Assembly (NCBI RefSeq): GCF_000143415.4
Contig: NW_003314331.1
Location: forward strand, 103,222 to 167,221
Source of the DNA: Selaginella moellendorffii
Taxonomy: Eukaryota; Streptophyta; Lycopodiopsida; Selaginellales; Selaginellaceae
Length of the DNA: 64,000 nucleotides
Direction: 5' to 3'
A program made the translations under genes and the position numbers. Positions 10,612 through 21,448 of this stretch are shown piece by piece (positions within the stretch are counted from its first letter, which is position 1; each line of letters begins with the position of its first letter). A model generated the notes under the pieces. The model was not told the origin of the DNA. It saw only the letters and a list, made by a program, of their open reading frames with translations, and made no database searches.

Positions 10612-11775
10612 GGATGATCGATCAATCAGATATGCAAAAAGATGCAACTTTGGGAGGAGAAAAAGCCTTCATACCCTGAGGATAGCAACAACTTTTCTTC
10701 TAGATCAAAAGCAGCAAGGATTATCTGTTGATTGACAAGAGAGCATTCGGAGCTCTAGTTTAAAAGATTCCATGAGAGCAATGAAAAGAAGTGGCTATGG
10801 AGTGAAAGGAGTAGCCTTTGGTATACCTAGTATTTTCCAATATTGCTGCTTTACCAACCTGCTTTTGGGCATATGGCCCCAAACAGAATTGTCAAGGCTT
10901 GGCTTTGAAAGTTGAGCCATCTCATTTTTCAAAAAAAGAGAGTAAAAATGCTAGAATATACAAGAAAAACAGAGAAAAACAAAAAACATCCTTTTCTGAT
11001 GAACCATTTTCAAATCTTTAGGAGGCACTGGAAACTCATTCCACAGCAGCCATTCCTTGTTAAAGTGCAGAAGAACTTGCTCAGTTTTCGCCTTCATTTT
11101 CTGCACTCAATCCCTGCGTGCACTTTCGTTTTCACCTCCGAAACTGGTTGTTTCTCAGATTGACCGGTCAGAGCTTGTGTATCAAGTGTGAAATGGGATT
11201 TGTATTCTGGTCAAACTGGACAGTGTAGTGCAGGAAAAAACTATAGTATAGCAAAAGTATATAGCAGTAGTATGTGAGAAGCTATATACGCTGGAAGCGA
11301 CCGACCACGCGTGTTCCTGCTCCTGTAACTATGTCGCCCCCTCGCAAAACACGCACGCAGCATTTCCCCGGTTCTTCCACACACACATAGTCAGGGGTTG
11401 ACTAGAGGTAGTGCCCAAAGAGAAAAAAAGAGAGAAATAATGGTATGGTCGTGCACCGCGAAATAGTCCCAGGAAGACCTCGCGTTTTTCTTGGCGTGCT
11501 CGGTGCGACTTTGGGCGATGGCTGGCTGGCTGGTAGATTTGGAGGTTTTCTTTTTCGCTCTTCTTCCTTCCGTTTTTTGTTCATTGTCAAACCAACTTTA
11601 CACGGTCTTTCTTTTTATAAAGACGCGGTCGATGCAGCGTTTTCTTTCGTACCAAGTTTTTGGAGTTCTCTGTAGAGATCCCAGGGCGATCGCGGTTGTG
11701 GATCAGGAAGACTTGGATCTGGAGATATCACACAGAGTTCCTTGTAAAATTCTCCCGCGGTCGGCAGGAAAGGCG
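10612..11775 (+). promoter_or_regulatory. Upstream region of the first IDA-like peptide gene
   Basis: Contains W-box cores TTGACC (11160-11165), GGTCAA (11209-11214) and TTGACT (11398-11403), and a TATA-like TTTATAAAG near 11613. WRKY binding is inferred from motif alone. The left part also holds the 5' flank of the U-box gene. No other gene seen. Confidence 0.35.
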
Positions 11776-12114
11776 ATGAGGAGCACCAGAGTCCTGGCTT
11801 TGATCCTTGTGATGGGTTTGTACTGCTCGAGCTTCATCCAAGTGGCTGTTTCGGGAAGATTGGTTGTCGCAGAGAAGCAGCAGGAGAGCAACGATCATGG
11901 AAAGCACCGGGCTGGTGATCATCCAGCAGCAGCGGTGGAATGGATTCACAAATCTCCTAGCAGCAGCCATGTCTTGCATTCGTCCAATGGAAGAGTGTTT
12001 AGCCTCTCGCTCAACAGGATGCCAAAGAAGGTGACTCCACCGTCGGGGCCGTCCAAATGCCACAACGCGATTTCCACGGCTCGGGCTTCCACCATGGCAA
12101 ATTGCAGGAACTAA
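11776..12114 (+). CDS. IDA-like (IDL) signalling peptide precursor 1
   Basis: A likely secreted precursor of an INFLORESCENCE DEFICIENT IN ABSCISSION-like peptide. The known mature IDA core is PIPPSAPSKRHN, a ligand of HAESA-type receptors. The start at 11776 gives a clear signal peptide (MRSTRVLALILVMGLYCSS). A variable, hydrophilic middle follows, then the conserved C-terminal motif KKVTPPSGPSKCHN (about residues 83-97 of 112), then a short tail AISTARASTMANCRN. It differs from IDA in having Cys where Arg is expected in the final RHN. The frame is open further upstream, but only this ATG puts a signal peptide at the front. It has no intron, like known IDA genes. It is first of three similar genes on this strand. 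Confidence 0.72.
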   Translation: MRSTRVLALILVMGLYCSSFIQVAVSGRLVVAEKQQESNDHGKHRAGDHPAAAVEWIHKSPSSSHVLHSSNGRVFSLSLNRMPKKVTPPSGPSKCHNAISTARASTMANCRN

Positions 12115-12875
12115 CACCAGTGGATTCCACTCATTTTTCATTTCTTTTTCTTGGGTGGGGAGCTTAGATCAACGTTTTAAGATAGTCCATTCTTTTCGGC
12201 GATTTGGAGGCCAGTGTAGAGAAAAGGCTAGACACAGACACTCACACTTGTTTTCTTGTCTATAAGAAAGTTTTGTTCTCATGAAAACTTGTATAGAAAA
12301 CGATCCAAAGCGCTTTGGAGCCAACATGTTTTGACACAAGATTTGGAATCGACAAACCAGCGGCAATTTCTGCTTAGTTGTAACCCAACATCAAATCAAT
12401 CAAACATCACCAAGAAAAATCTAAACAAAAGAATGAGTGAGTGACCCTCTGATTTGTCAAAAAATGGCGGCTCTGAGAATATTGCGTCAATCATGAGACC
12501 GGATTGTCAATGGTCAAAGACCACGTGTCACCGACGTGGCCGAGTAGAAACGCTAGAGAACTCGTAAAAGTCAACCAGCCGAGAACGGAAGTGTGTGTCG
12601 ATGGATTTCGAAGATCTCCACGCGACTATCAAGATCAAGCGGCCTGATCTCCAGACAGTCGAGTTTTCGATTATCCACAAAGCACTGCGCGGAGATTCCA
12701 GCCCGTGGTTCGCATCTCTATATAACACATGGGCTGCCTGTTTCCTCCCAGCGAAGTTTCTGGCTGGCTAGCGAGATATTCACCGCCATCATCAGGTTTG
12801 GAAAGTTCGGGCCGCAGCTTGAATCGTATAAATCCATGCTTCCACCCCGTGCTTTTGATTTCCAAGCCGAGGATC
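12115..12875 (+). promoter_or_regulatory. Upstream region of the second IDA-like gene
   Basis: Holds W-box cores GGTCAA (12512-12517) and AGTCAA (12569-12574), a G-box CACGTG (12522-12527) and a TATA box TATATAA near 12719. The first part is the 3' flank of IDL precursor 1. No further gene seen. Confidence 0.4.
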
Positions 12876-13145
12876 ATGTACATGGCTTGTAGAAGAGCTG
12901 CAGGTGTTTTCGTGATCCTGGCGGCGATGGTTTTCCTGGATTGTTGCGGGGCATCGAGGCTTTTGATCGCTGGTGCTGGTGTTGGAGAGTTGTCACAAGG
13001 ATCATCAAGAGTCTCAAGCCCATCTTTGCATCTGGAGCAACACACGCTCCCAAAGAGAATACCAGTTCCTCCATCGGGTCCTTCTAGATGCCACAACAGT
13101 CTCTCGGCGCGATTCAAAGTTAAGCGTCCAGGGCCATGCCAGTGA
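12876..13145 (+). CDS. IDA-like (IDL) signalling peptide precursor 2
   Basis: An 89-aa secreted peptide precursor. The signal peptide (MACRRAAGVFVILAAMVFL) follows an ATG at 12876. A short spacer leads to LPKRIPVPPSGPSRCHN, the closest of the three to the IDA core (PIPPSAPSKRHN): it keeps a basic LPK lead-in, the PPSGPS hydroxyproline-type core and the final HN. Cys again replaces the Arg of RHN. A basic tail (SLSARFKVKRPGPCQ) follows, so removal of the tail would be needed if the mature peptide ends in Asn. Single exon, own TATA box. The expected receptor class is HAESA-like (LRR-XI), none of which lies in this window. Confidence is highest for this copy. Confidence 0.78.
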   Translation: MYMACRRAAGVFVILAAMVFLDCCGASRLLIAGAGVGELSQGSSRVSSPSLHLEQHTLPKRIPVPPSGPSRCHNSLSARFKVKRPGPCQ

Positions 13146-15115
13146 CGATCTCCAGTCTCTCACAAACTCTCACAAAAGAAAGCCATTCTTTCCATATTTT
13201 TAAATGTTAATATCAATTATAATTGTACTAAAGCATATACTTATGAATTATAAACACAACAAAGCTATAGTTGTCCTTTTTACTGTGAGATATATTTGAT
13301 TAAGCCCATAGTGGCGTATTAACTGTAATATGCCTGGTAGATGAGCGACAAGGCCATCTTTTCTAGCATTGTTATGCTCGCAAACCCCTTGGTTGGATGT
13401 CTCCAAAGTTTATAATTGCGTCGGGATCGCGAAACTCTCGCCCGGATAGGATCCACCCCTTCGTGCTTTTGATCTTCTCTCGACAGCCCAATGAAGTCTC
13501 GCATCGAGCACAAGCGATGCATGATCCACCGCTGTTCTTCTTTCTTTCTAACGAGAAGATTTTGTCTCGTCTCGGGGCCTGGGACATGGACGCTGCGAGC
13601 CTGGTACCATAATGATTTTAAGAAGCACATTAGTCCAAGCAAAGCTTCCCGACCTGGTCGTGACTGGCAGCAGCAATCCAGTGTGCCTGCCATTTAAGTC
13701 TGCGGTGTATAGAATAAGTGTACGTGCTGGCTGGATCTGTCCCGGCGCTGCACTCCAGAGTGAGTCATCACAATGTATGTAATCTAGCATTTTTTTCCTA
13801 GAGATAAGAACTTACATCCACTTGGAAGAGCTTCGCACGCAAAGCATATAACGCGAGGAGACACTCCAATGCCATCTGTGACCGTGTTGGAGTTGAACAC
13901 TTCAAAAGGTTGTGTTGGAAAAACCATCGAAATGCTACAGCAACATGACGGAAGGCTGGCGTTAAAACACAAACGAAACGACCAACAGACCGGCAGTAAA
14001 GCAAGGCGAAAAACCATAGAAAAGAGAAAACGAAAAGGGAGGAGATCAAAAGTCTAAAAGCAAGTGAAAAAAAAAAGGAAAAAAGAAGAGGAAGCGGTAC
14101 CCGTTTGGACAATGCCGGCTCCCGTACCGCACCAGTCGGTGATGTCCCACGCGCAGCGATCGATCTCAACTAAAAACAGTGAATCAACTCATTACCAGGC
14201 AATACTAAGCAGCCTAGAAACGAAAGACTTACCAGTTTCCGTGATGTGATGGAACATAAAACACCGACTGTCGTCGTCCACTGTTGAATCCTAGCAGTCA
14301 TAAAAGAATAAGTAGCAAAAGTCGGCTCGGCTTGGCTCTAAGAAAATTAAATCTGAAAAAAAAAGAAAAGAAAAAAGAGATGAAGAACCAAGACGAGTGG
14401 AAGGGTCATATAACTCTGAACGAAGCTTCACAAAAATGCACTTTTTTGTGAGATTGAACGAAGCTCTACAGTAGGATCCCCTCGCTTTTGCTGGACGCAC
14501 AGATACTATCCCTTGTGAAGTGGGCCGGGGAGGAGCTCCTTTCTTACAAAATCCCGTGTCCGATGATCCTGTGTCCAAACTCTCCTCGTTAGACAAATAA
14601 GCTTTCGAGTAAAAGGATAACTCACCTACTTCTCGCACCATACTTTACACTCCGTTTTCCCTCTCTTTCGGCTGAACAGCTTAATTTGGTCGCGTCTGAG
14701 TCGAGCAAGCGAAAGGGAAACCTGTGAGGCCGCGACTTGTGTTGATAGAAATCCACACATCTCCCCCCATCTCCATCACAGCTTTCTTTTCTCTTTGCTT
14801 GTTGCTTTCCTTCGCTCACTCGCAATCCCACCTCATCTTCCAGCCAGCGAGAGAGAGCCTCTGTCTGTCTCGGAAGTACTCGCAGCTAGCTACGCTTTCC
14901 TTCTTTGATTGATTGAGAGCTCTTCTCCGCGAGTGCGTGCTTGTTCACCGAAGTAAAGGTTCCCTCTTCCGTCTTGTGCAGCTTCCAAGCTTTCATGCAA
15001 TTATTTGCCACCGGCGCCACCACTTCTCGCTAGTCCCTGCTTCATTCTTTCTCGTTGCGTGTCGAGGCTACTCTGAAGATATTCTTGCTGCCCGGCATAT
15101 GATCGTATCACCACC
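13146..15115. other. Intergenic region between IDL genes 2 and 3
   Basis: About 2 kb without a supported gene. I looked for a further PPSGPS-type motif on both strands and found none. Purine-rich runs lie near 14040-14100 and 14340-14390. The last 400 bp, pyrimidine-rich, probably form the promoter and 5' leader of IDL precursor 3. Confidence 0.45.
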
Positions 15116-15454
15116 ATGGAAGCAGCTACCGACAGAAAGAAGATGACGATCGTCGTGTTGAATTTCATCCTGCTGGGACTTCTCGCCGAGAATGCTTTGT
15201 GTGCCAGGTATGGAGTAGCAGGAATTCCAGCGGCTTCTCCCTCTGCCTCTGCTCTTTCCCATGTTCCGTCTAAGGTCCAGTCTCAATTCTTCACAGTTCC
15301 CGCAAAGAAAGAGGCCGATCCAGCATTGCTTTCCGAGCAGAGAATGATCCACAATATGCTTCCCCGAGTTCTCACCACTCCACCTTCTGGTCCCAGCAGA
15401 GGAGGAAACGATATCGGTCTACAGTCCACCACGGCCCAGGATAGTGCACCTTAA
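15116..15454 (+). CDS. IDA-like (IDL) signalling peptide precursor 3, divergent
   Basis: A 112-aa precursor. The ATG at 15116 sits in a good plant context (ACCACCATGG). A hydrophobic N-terminal segment (MTIVVLNFILLGLLAENALC) serves as signal peptide. The middle is Ser/Pro-rich. Near the C-terminus is RVLTTPPSGPSRGGNDIGL, with the same PPSGPS core and final Asn as the two upstream genes but Gly-Gly in place of the Arg/Cys-His pair. The following DIGL recalls the tails of some IDL peptides. Single exon. It could also be placed near the PIP family, whose core is SGPS followed by Gly-rich residues. That makes it interesting as an IDL/PIP-like intermediate. Function is inferred only from the motif and secretion signal. 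Confidence 0.62.
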   Translation: MEAATDRKKMTIVVLNFILLGLLAENALCARYGVAGIPAASPSASALSHVPSKVQSQFFTVPAKKEADPALLSEQRMIHNMLPRVLTTPPSGPSRGGNDIGLQSTTAQDSAP

Positions 15455-16245
15455 GCAGCTAGAACCGGGATATATCTCCATGCATATAAAGGCAGCGAGT
15501 ATGATATCGAGTCACGTCCTCGGTTTGTCTCTGTCTTCGTAAATGATCGTCCGATGATGGTGATCAGTAGTACCGCGGGAAGATCCAGCAAGTTTCTCGA
15601 GGGACCCTTAGAAAAAGAGGGACAGCTGCTGCACCAGGAAAAATTTTGTAAGGAGGAGATTGAAGTTTTTTTTATCATAGCGAGCTTACTGTTAGCAGAG
15701 ATTGTTCATGTACATTTCCCAATGTCTTGGTTCTTTTTTTGATTCCTATCGTAAACCTGAAAAAAACACAAGTCAGACCAAAGCGTAGGTGGTAATCAGT
15801 GTAAAACACTGACCGTTCTCCATTCAAACAGCACCAACATGGGACTTTGATCACCAGTTTTTGTCTCCAATCCCGGCAGCACCCATCGCTGGCCGGATCT
15901 CTTTCGTAAAAGAAAGCCGCAGACTTTGAAAACTTAAGAACCTGTTTGAATAAAACACTGCAGAGCAGAATAAGAAGTTCAAGATCACATGCTTCACATG
16001 CATTCATAATGCACAAATCCATCACAGTCAAAGCTCAAATCCCCCGAAAAAAAGAAGAGAAACCAAAAGTTTTAGTTTGCAGTTAAGAAACTTGTAGTTA
16101 GCACCGAGCTAAAACCACAAAATTGCACGAAAACACGACCTCCTATAGCTTAGCGTTAAGAAAGCACGGGAATCTAGGTAGTTACACAACAGCATAGTGT
16201 ACATTACCAGCAGATCCAAACCCGTTATCAAGCTTTTATTAGCCT
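15455..16245. other. Intergenic region between convergent genes
   Basis: 3' flanks of IDL precursor 3 and the DCP5-like gene. AATAAAA on the minus strand just after the DCP5-like stop is a plausible poly(A) signal. No other gene seen. Confidence 0.45.
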
Positions 16246-18194
16246 TCATACAGCAGCCGGTTGATGTGGTCGACCACCTCGTCGAAACTGTCCACCTCGG
16301 TAGCCACCTCTGTAGCCTCCCCGACCACGAGACCTCAAAAAAGCGTCCCCGAAAGTCTATCAATCAAAGAAACCGAGTGAGAACCCAAACCAAGCACTGA
16401 CACTCGACTAACCTCAGTGTTGATCTTACGTTGCTCTGAAAATCTGGGGCGCTCGGTACCACCCTCACGATCCAGAGTGTCACAGGAGAGAGAATCGAAA
16501 AAGTCATCCTTGACGTATACCGGCTGAATGCAAAGCTTTATCAGAAATGTGATCCATAATGTCAAAGCGTCATTCGTACCTTTTTCCCGTCCTCCGGTTT
16601 CTGCCAGTTCTCGCTCACAGGCTCGTCCTCTCCGTTCCTTGGTTCAACCTTTCCTCCAAGCTCACCCCAAACCTCGTCCTTGTTGAACTTTTCATTCATC
16701 GCCATGAAATCAAAGTCCTCCGTAAAGTTCGTACGTTGAGAAGGCTGTCCATGATATCAAAATAAATACCACAAGAAAGAAGAAAAGCTCGAGTAAACAT
16801 ACCCCACGACCCCTTCCGCCGCGCCTTCCATTTCCTCGCCAGTTATACCTTCCGTTGTACTCGTGCCTTGGACCATCGTGCCTCGGACCCTCGTGCCTCA
16901 AGTTCTCAGGCCTAGGTCCGTTGTTAGCCTGCCAAAACCACGTAAGTATGCCAAGACATTGACAAAACTCTACTCGCACCTGCTGCTCCTTGGAGTGAGA
17001 TGATGACTCTTGCAGAGAGTTTTCGGCAGGTTGTAACTTCGATGGCTCCACCCCTTCCACTGGCGGTTGCTCGAGTGGAGTGGGAGTGTTCTTCTTCAAC
17101 TCTTGAGAGGAATCCAATGGTGCCTGAGAAACAGACGGCAGCCGTGGGAGCTTGGCGATCGGTGTCAATATCGCCGTCATTCCAACCGAGGAAGTAGTCT
17201 CGCGGGGCTTCTCCGTCTCCGGCGGACCTGTTGGATGTGTCGAGCTCGGCTGACTAACTTGAGGCGGTGGCCGCTGGTCAGGAGGTAAGAGCGGCTGCGA
17301 TGGCAAATACGGTGGCTGCATTGCGTTTCCGCTAGGTGGTGGATAGTATCCCGGCCAGTAGAGTGCGTTTCCGACGGGCGGAGGCGGACGAGGACCCCAT
17401 GCACCCAAGCCGACTGCTGGCGGATATGACGAGCTGAGAAAACCCGGTGGCAGCAGCGCCTGTGAGTCACGCGGTGGTGGCATTCCCACTGGAGGATGGG
17501 GAATTGCTGGAGCGTGCGAGAACCCCGCTGGAACTTGAGGTGGTGGAACACCTCCGCTTGGAGGCTGTGGCATTCCTATCGGTGGAGCCATAATGGGTTG
17601 AGACATTCGTTGCGCTTTCTGGGGCTGCTGAGACTGAAAGAAAACAAAACTTGACAGCTTAGTACCTCGTATCATCACAGCATGGAAGTCTCACCTGAGC
17701 AATGATCGCCGGATCGTTGTAAGGCTGCGAATGGACCGCATGAGCTTGCGGAGAAGATTTCACCTGTAAATCCTGGAAAGGAAAGAGGCACAAAAAAAGA
17801 TAGAAACTAATCAGAGAGGAAACAATGAAACCACGGAAGAAATCCATACCTTGATGTCCGACCCACGAAAAATAATGTAGTCATAGACGCTATCCCTGGG
17901 AGGAATCTGCGGCCCTTCCTTCTTCCTCCCTTCGGTTCCATACGAACGAACTGGAAACAAAGCAAGAGCGCACGGATTCGTGAGCTCCCGAGCTCCAACC
18001 CTAGAGAAATATCGCCATAGCCTACCGTTTTGGAGCGCGATGTTGCAGTTCTCGGCGTCGATGGTGTAGAGCACGCCCTCGTAGCGGATGTCGCTCTTGG
18101 ATGTGAGGCTGATGAGGCTTCCAATGTAGGAATCGAAGTTGGCACTACCTTTGCTGCTGTCGCCCCCGGGCGCCACGGCGCTAGCGTCCCCCAT
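16246..18194 (-). CDS. DCP5: DCP5/LSM14 (RAP55)-type mRNP protein
   Basis: Acts in P-bodies in mRNA decapping and translational repression. The LSm14 domain is at the N-terminus ([20 protein letters not shown], then the exon with [15 protein letters not shown]). A long Pro/Gln-rich linker follows. Then come the FDF motif ([20 protein letters not shown]), an FFD box ([15 protein letters not shown]), a TFG box ([17 protein letters not shown]) and RGG repeats ([19 protein letters not shown]). This is the complete family order. An earlier RGG stretch ([14 protein letters not shown]) precedes the FDF exon. There are several short introns with GT...AG ends. The start ATG (18194) precedes MGDASAV. 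The neighbouring importin gene ends 261 bp upstream on the same strand. Confidence 0.9.
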
Positions 18195-18455
18195 CCCGCG
18201 CACAAAGACGAAGAACCCTAGTGTTGCTTAACAGCTTAAATGCTACCTCTCAATGCGGTAAAAATTTCAAGGCAAAAAATAAAAACTATGTATAACGTAG
18301 AACTCTTCTTCGCGCTCGATGATGATTCTCTTCTCTACTGTTTCGGCGATTACACAGAGAAAACTATCAATAGCGTTTCTACCACTTGTACAGGAACTCT
18401 ACGCGAGTTCTTCCTCTTCTTGGAGCTCGCTCGAGTTCTTCTTTTTCTTCGAGCT

Positions 18456-20551
18456 CTAGGCGTGTTCTTCTTCTTCTTCTTCGAGCTCGCTACCGAAGTA
18501 AGTGTCGAGGAGGTGATTCGCCATGTTTCTCAGCTCATCGTTCTCGTGGAAGTGGAGCATCTCAATCGCCAGCATCCCATCGCAACCTTCCACGAGCTTT
18601 GTGCCGTTTTGGAGGCAGCGCATCACCTGTGAGGAGGAAGAACAAAGAGCTTCGTGTCAGCGAAGGAAGAAAATGGTTGATCCGCTTACCAGTTCCAGGA
18701 ACTGGAGGCCGAGTTTCGATCCCTCCGGGTCGGGCGACTTCACCAGATTGACGAACTCGGCAACACAGCCGGATTGGGCGAGCGCCGAGAGATGAGCGTG
18801 GATGGGCTGTGACGCTGTCTGTGCTGCTGTTGCTTCTTTCGGCATCACGCAGAGGTTTCCCAGCGCGTAGACGGCTTCCTTCTTCACGTCGAAGCTGGCT
18901 GTCGCGAGCAGATTCACCAGTGGACCACAGGCTACAGGGAAGACGTGCTCTTTGTGCTGCATGGATCCAGCAGCTAAGTTGGAGATCACCCACGCAGCTT
19001 CCTGTTTCGAGTGTGATGAGTTTTCATGAAAGAAGACCAAAAGTCTACCTTCTGCAACGCTCTATGATTCGTCTGTAAGCAGCGGACAAGCGCTCCAACA
19101 ACACCACCTGGAAGATATCTCTCGGTAAAAGCTCCTAGGATATAGAAAATATAATGTTACCAGGGACAGTGGAGCCAGCAGCAATCACGCCATCACTCAT
19201 CTTGTTGTCTCCACAAACTATGTTCCCAATAACTCGTAGCACCTAAAACAAGATAGTGAGAAAACAAGCGACCAAGACCAAAAACTAACTTACAGGGGTA
19301 AGAACTGTAAGCTGGTTGGATGTTGCCAGCCACTCCACGAGAGGTCGAAGCAAAGTAGCGTTAATCAGCTGCTTAGTATCAGCGAGAGCACTGATATAGA
19401 CGAGGACCCACGCCGTCTCTGCAACCAAATCTTCATCCCTGGAATATAAACAATCAAAAGTGTATCAAACCAAAAACTACGATCATCTTACTTTGAATGC
19501 AAGTGTTGAACGAGACCTGGCAGAATGCCATCGATGCTAAGCAAATCCGAAGCACCTTTCGTGCTTGGACCCTGCAAGGAGCGCATCAAAAACTCATCAG
19601 AACGAAGTCAAGCGTTACACTACCTTGATGAGATTTGACAGAGCCCAGCAAGCAGTTCGTGCGACAGACGTTTTTTGAGACAAGGCCAATCGAGCAAGCG
19701 GCCGAAGAGATCCTTGAGCAAGAAGTATTTTTCTTATCTCCTCGCTGTCACCGGCAAAGTTTCCCAGAGCCCATGCACACTGCTCCGCAACAAGAAGAGA
19801 GCTATTTTCTGGAAAGAAAAACGTCGTCATACACATAAAAAAAAAAAAAAAACAAAAACGCACATACCTCCAAGATGAGCAATGAGAAGAGGAACGGGCA
19901 TTAGCAAATCTTCTTGCTGCTGGACATCCTCTACAGCGATGTTTGTCAAACACCAAGAAGCTTCAAGCAGCTTGCAGAAAGAAGAAAAAAAATCTTAACA
20001 GCAAAAAAGAAGAAAAAGGTAGAGCACTTACCTGTTCTTCGCTTGATCCAAATTTCAGGCACTCCACAAGCACTGGGATGAGACCAGCTTCCACAGCAAC
20101 GCTCACTGGCGGCAAAGAGCTGCACGAAAGAAATCGCCTCACCTTCTTAAGAGCTTCTAGCTTCCGATTAGAAGCTCCCTTGGAGCTAAGCAGCTGCTAG
20201 CATTAGTCCCAAGCATTCCAAGCAAAAACTAAGAAACTTACATGTCTTGGCTAGCGCTGACTAGCTCCGCCACTGCCGATTTCACGTCATTCTCCAAGGC
20301 GATCCTCGAATCCTCGTCGCCCTCGCAGTACATTTCCATCCCATCCTCCACGTCTTGGCTCCTGCGCATTCGCTTGGCTCGCACGGCAGCATCCCGGCGC
20401 TCTTTGCTCAGCGCGACCGCCAATTTGCGCCGCCTCTGCCCAGCTCCACTCGCGACTGCTTGAACAATGAGGCGAGAGTGGAAATGGAGGAGATCGAGAT
20501 CTTACCCGATGGCTTGAAGTGATCGCGACGAGCGGGGCTCACAGCATCCAT
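18456..20551 (-). CDS. Importin subunit alpha (IMPA9-like)
   Basis: Nuclear import adaptor that binds NLS cargo through ARM repeats and importin-beta through an N-terminal IBB region. Exon 1 starts at 20551 (MDAVSPARRDHFKPSG). The IBB-like basic region follows (QRRRKLAVALSKERRDAAVR, then AKRMRR). About ten short ARM-repeat exons follow, with typical signatures: EASWCLTNIA, AEQCAWALGNFAGDS, ARTACWALSNLIKG, ETAWVLVYISALAD, VIGNIVCGDN, KEAAWVISNLAAGS, KKEAVYALGNLC. The C-terminus ends in an acidic run of six Glu (SELEEEEEEHA). The N-terminal sequence and acidic tail resemble Arabidopsis IMPA9 more than the canonical IMPA1-8 group. Its start codon lies only 48 bp beyond the stop of the upstream gene. 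Confidence 0.9.
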
Positions 20552-20599
20552 CTTGCTCGCTTATTTAGGGTTTAAGAGGAATTCTAGGGTTCTTGTCAT
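20552..20599 (-). promoter_or_regulatory. 48-bp gap with telo-box-like motif
   Basis: The minus strand reads AAACCCTAA here (20565-20573), the plant telo-box core found in promoters of growth and translation-related genes, and a second AACCCTAG follows. This very short gap must carry the 5' leader of the importin gene, or its promoter lies inside the upstream gene. Confidence 0.4.
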
Positions 20600-21448
20600 T
20601 TAGGCGCCATTTACAAGCTCTTCGATTTCTTTCTCCGTGTCGCTGCCCTGCATTTGATCATAGTCGTCCAGATCTTGGTAGCACGCCAGAAGGATCTTTG
20701 CGATCTCGGTGTCGATGCAAGCTTCTTCCAGATCGGAGTCAGCTATGGATTCCAAATCGCCTGCGCGAAGCAAGAAATTGGTAAATTTTTGCTCTAGAGG
20801 TATGTTCCAGCACCTTGAGGCATTTGTGACTGTGTGAGAATGCCGCTAGCTTCCTGCGAAGAAATCTGTAAGCTGGATTGTTCTTCAGATTTCTAGTAAC
20901 GCTGTGGATTTTTTTCTTTATTTCTTGAGGAACTTATAGCTTACTGTTTGGAAATTATGCTACTTTTGTGAGAAACTTACTTGAGCTCGCTCTTCTTCAT
21001 CCAATTGTGGAGGATCCGTTCGAGCTTTTCTACCAAGAACAACTCCCACAGCTGCTGCAAGCTTTTCAGCGTGAACAGCATTACCAGTGTTTTGGACGAC
21101 GACTTCCAGCGCTTCCGCTGCTTTCGGAATGAGGTCAGTCGCTATACTATCACCCTCTTGCTTTTGATGATCGTTTCTCTCACTTCTGAGTTTGTTCTTC
21201 CCAGCACTGGTGCCGCTAGAATCGTCACCACTGCTGCTAAGCAAAGCACTACCATCACCATCGTCTACGTCCTCACCAGGTAACGAAACTACACTTTCTC
21301 TCGCATTCTCGTTCCCTAACGTTTGCTTGGTCAGGATCCCGGAGTTTTTCGCAATAAGTAGCTTCAACTGTGCCAGATCCAGCGCCTCCAAAGAATTACC
21401 AGCGGTCGAGAGCTTGTCCATTTCGCTCTTGGAGACGCCACAGCCCAT
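20600..21448 (-). CDS. Small acidic N-acylated protein, unknown function
   Basis: No known enzyme domain is seen. The N-terminus MGCGVSKSEMDKL fits N-myristoylation at Gly2 with palmitoylation at Cys3, so membrane attachment is expected. The body is rich in Asp/Ser/Glu (for example GEDVDDGDGSALLSSSGDDS), then has a helical stretch (DLIPKAAEALEVVVQNTGN). Two further exons (SSQEASGILTQSQMPQG, about 20872-20823, and DLESIADSDLEEACIDTEIA and onward, about 20763-20600) complete about 200 aa ending in ELVNGA. Introns are short and GT...AG. It is divergent to eIF1 and ends 48 bp before the importin start. The gene structure is convincing; function is not inferred. Confidence 0.7.

Noticed and set aside
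10241-10735. Plus-strand 164-aa frame
   Set aside because: Antisense shadow of the U-box gene.
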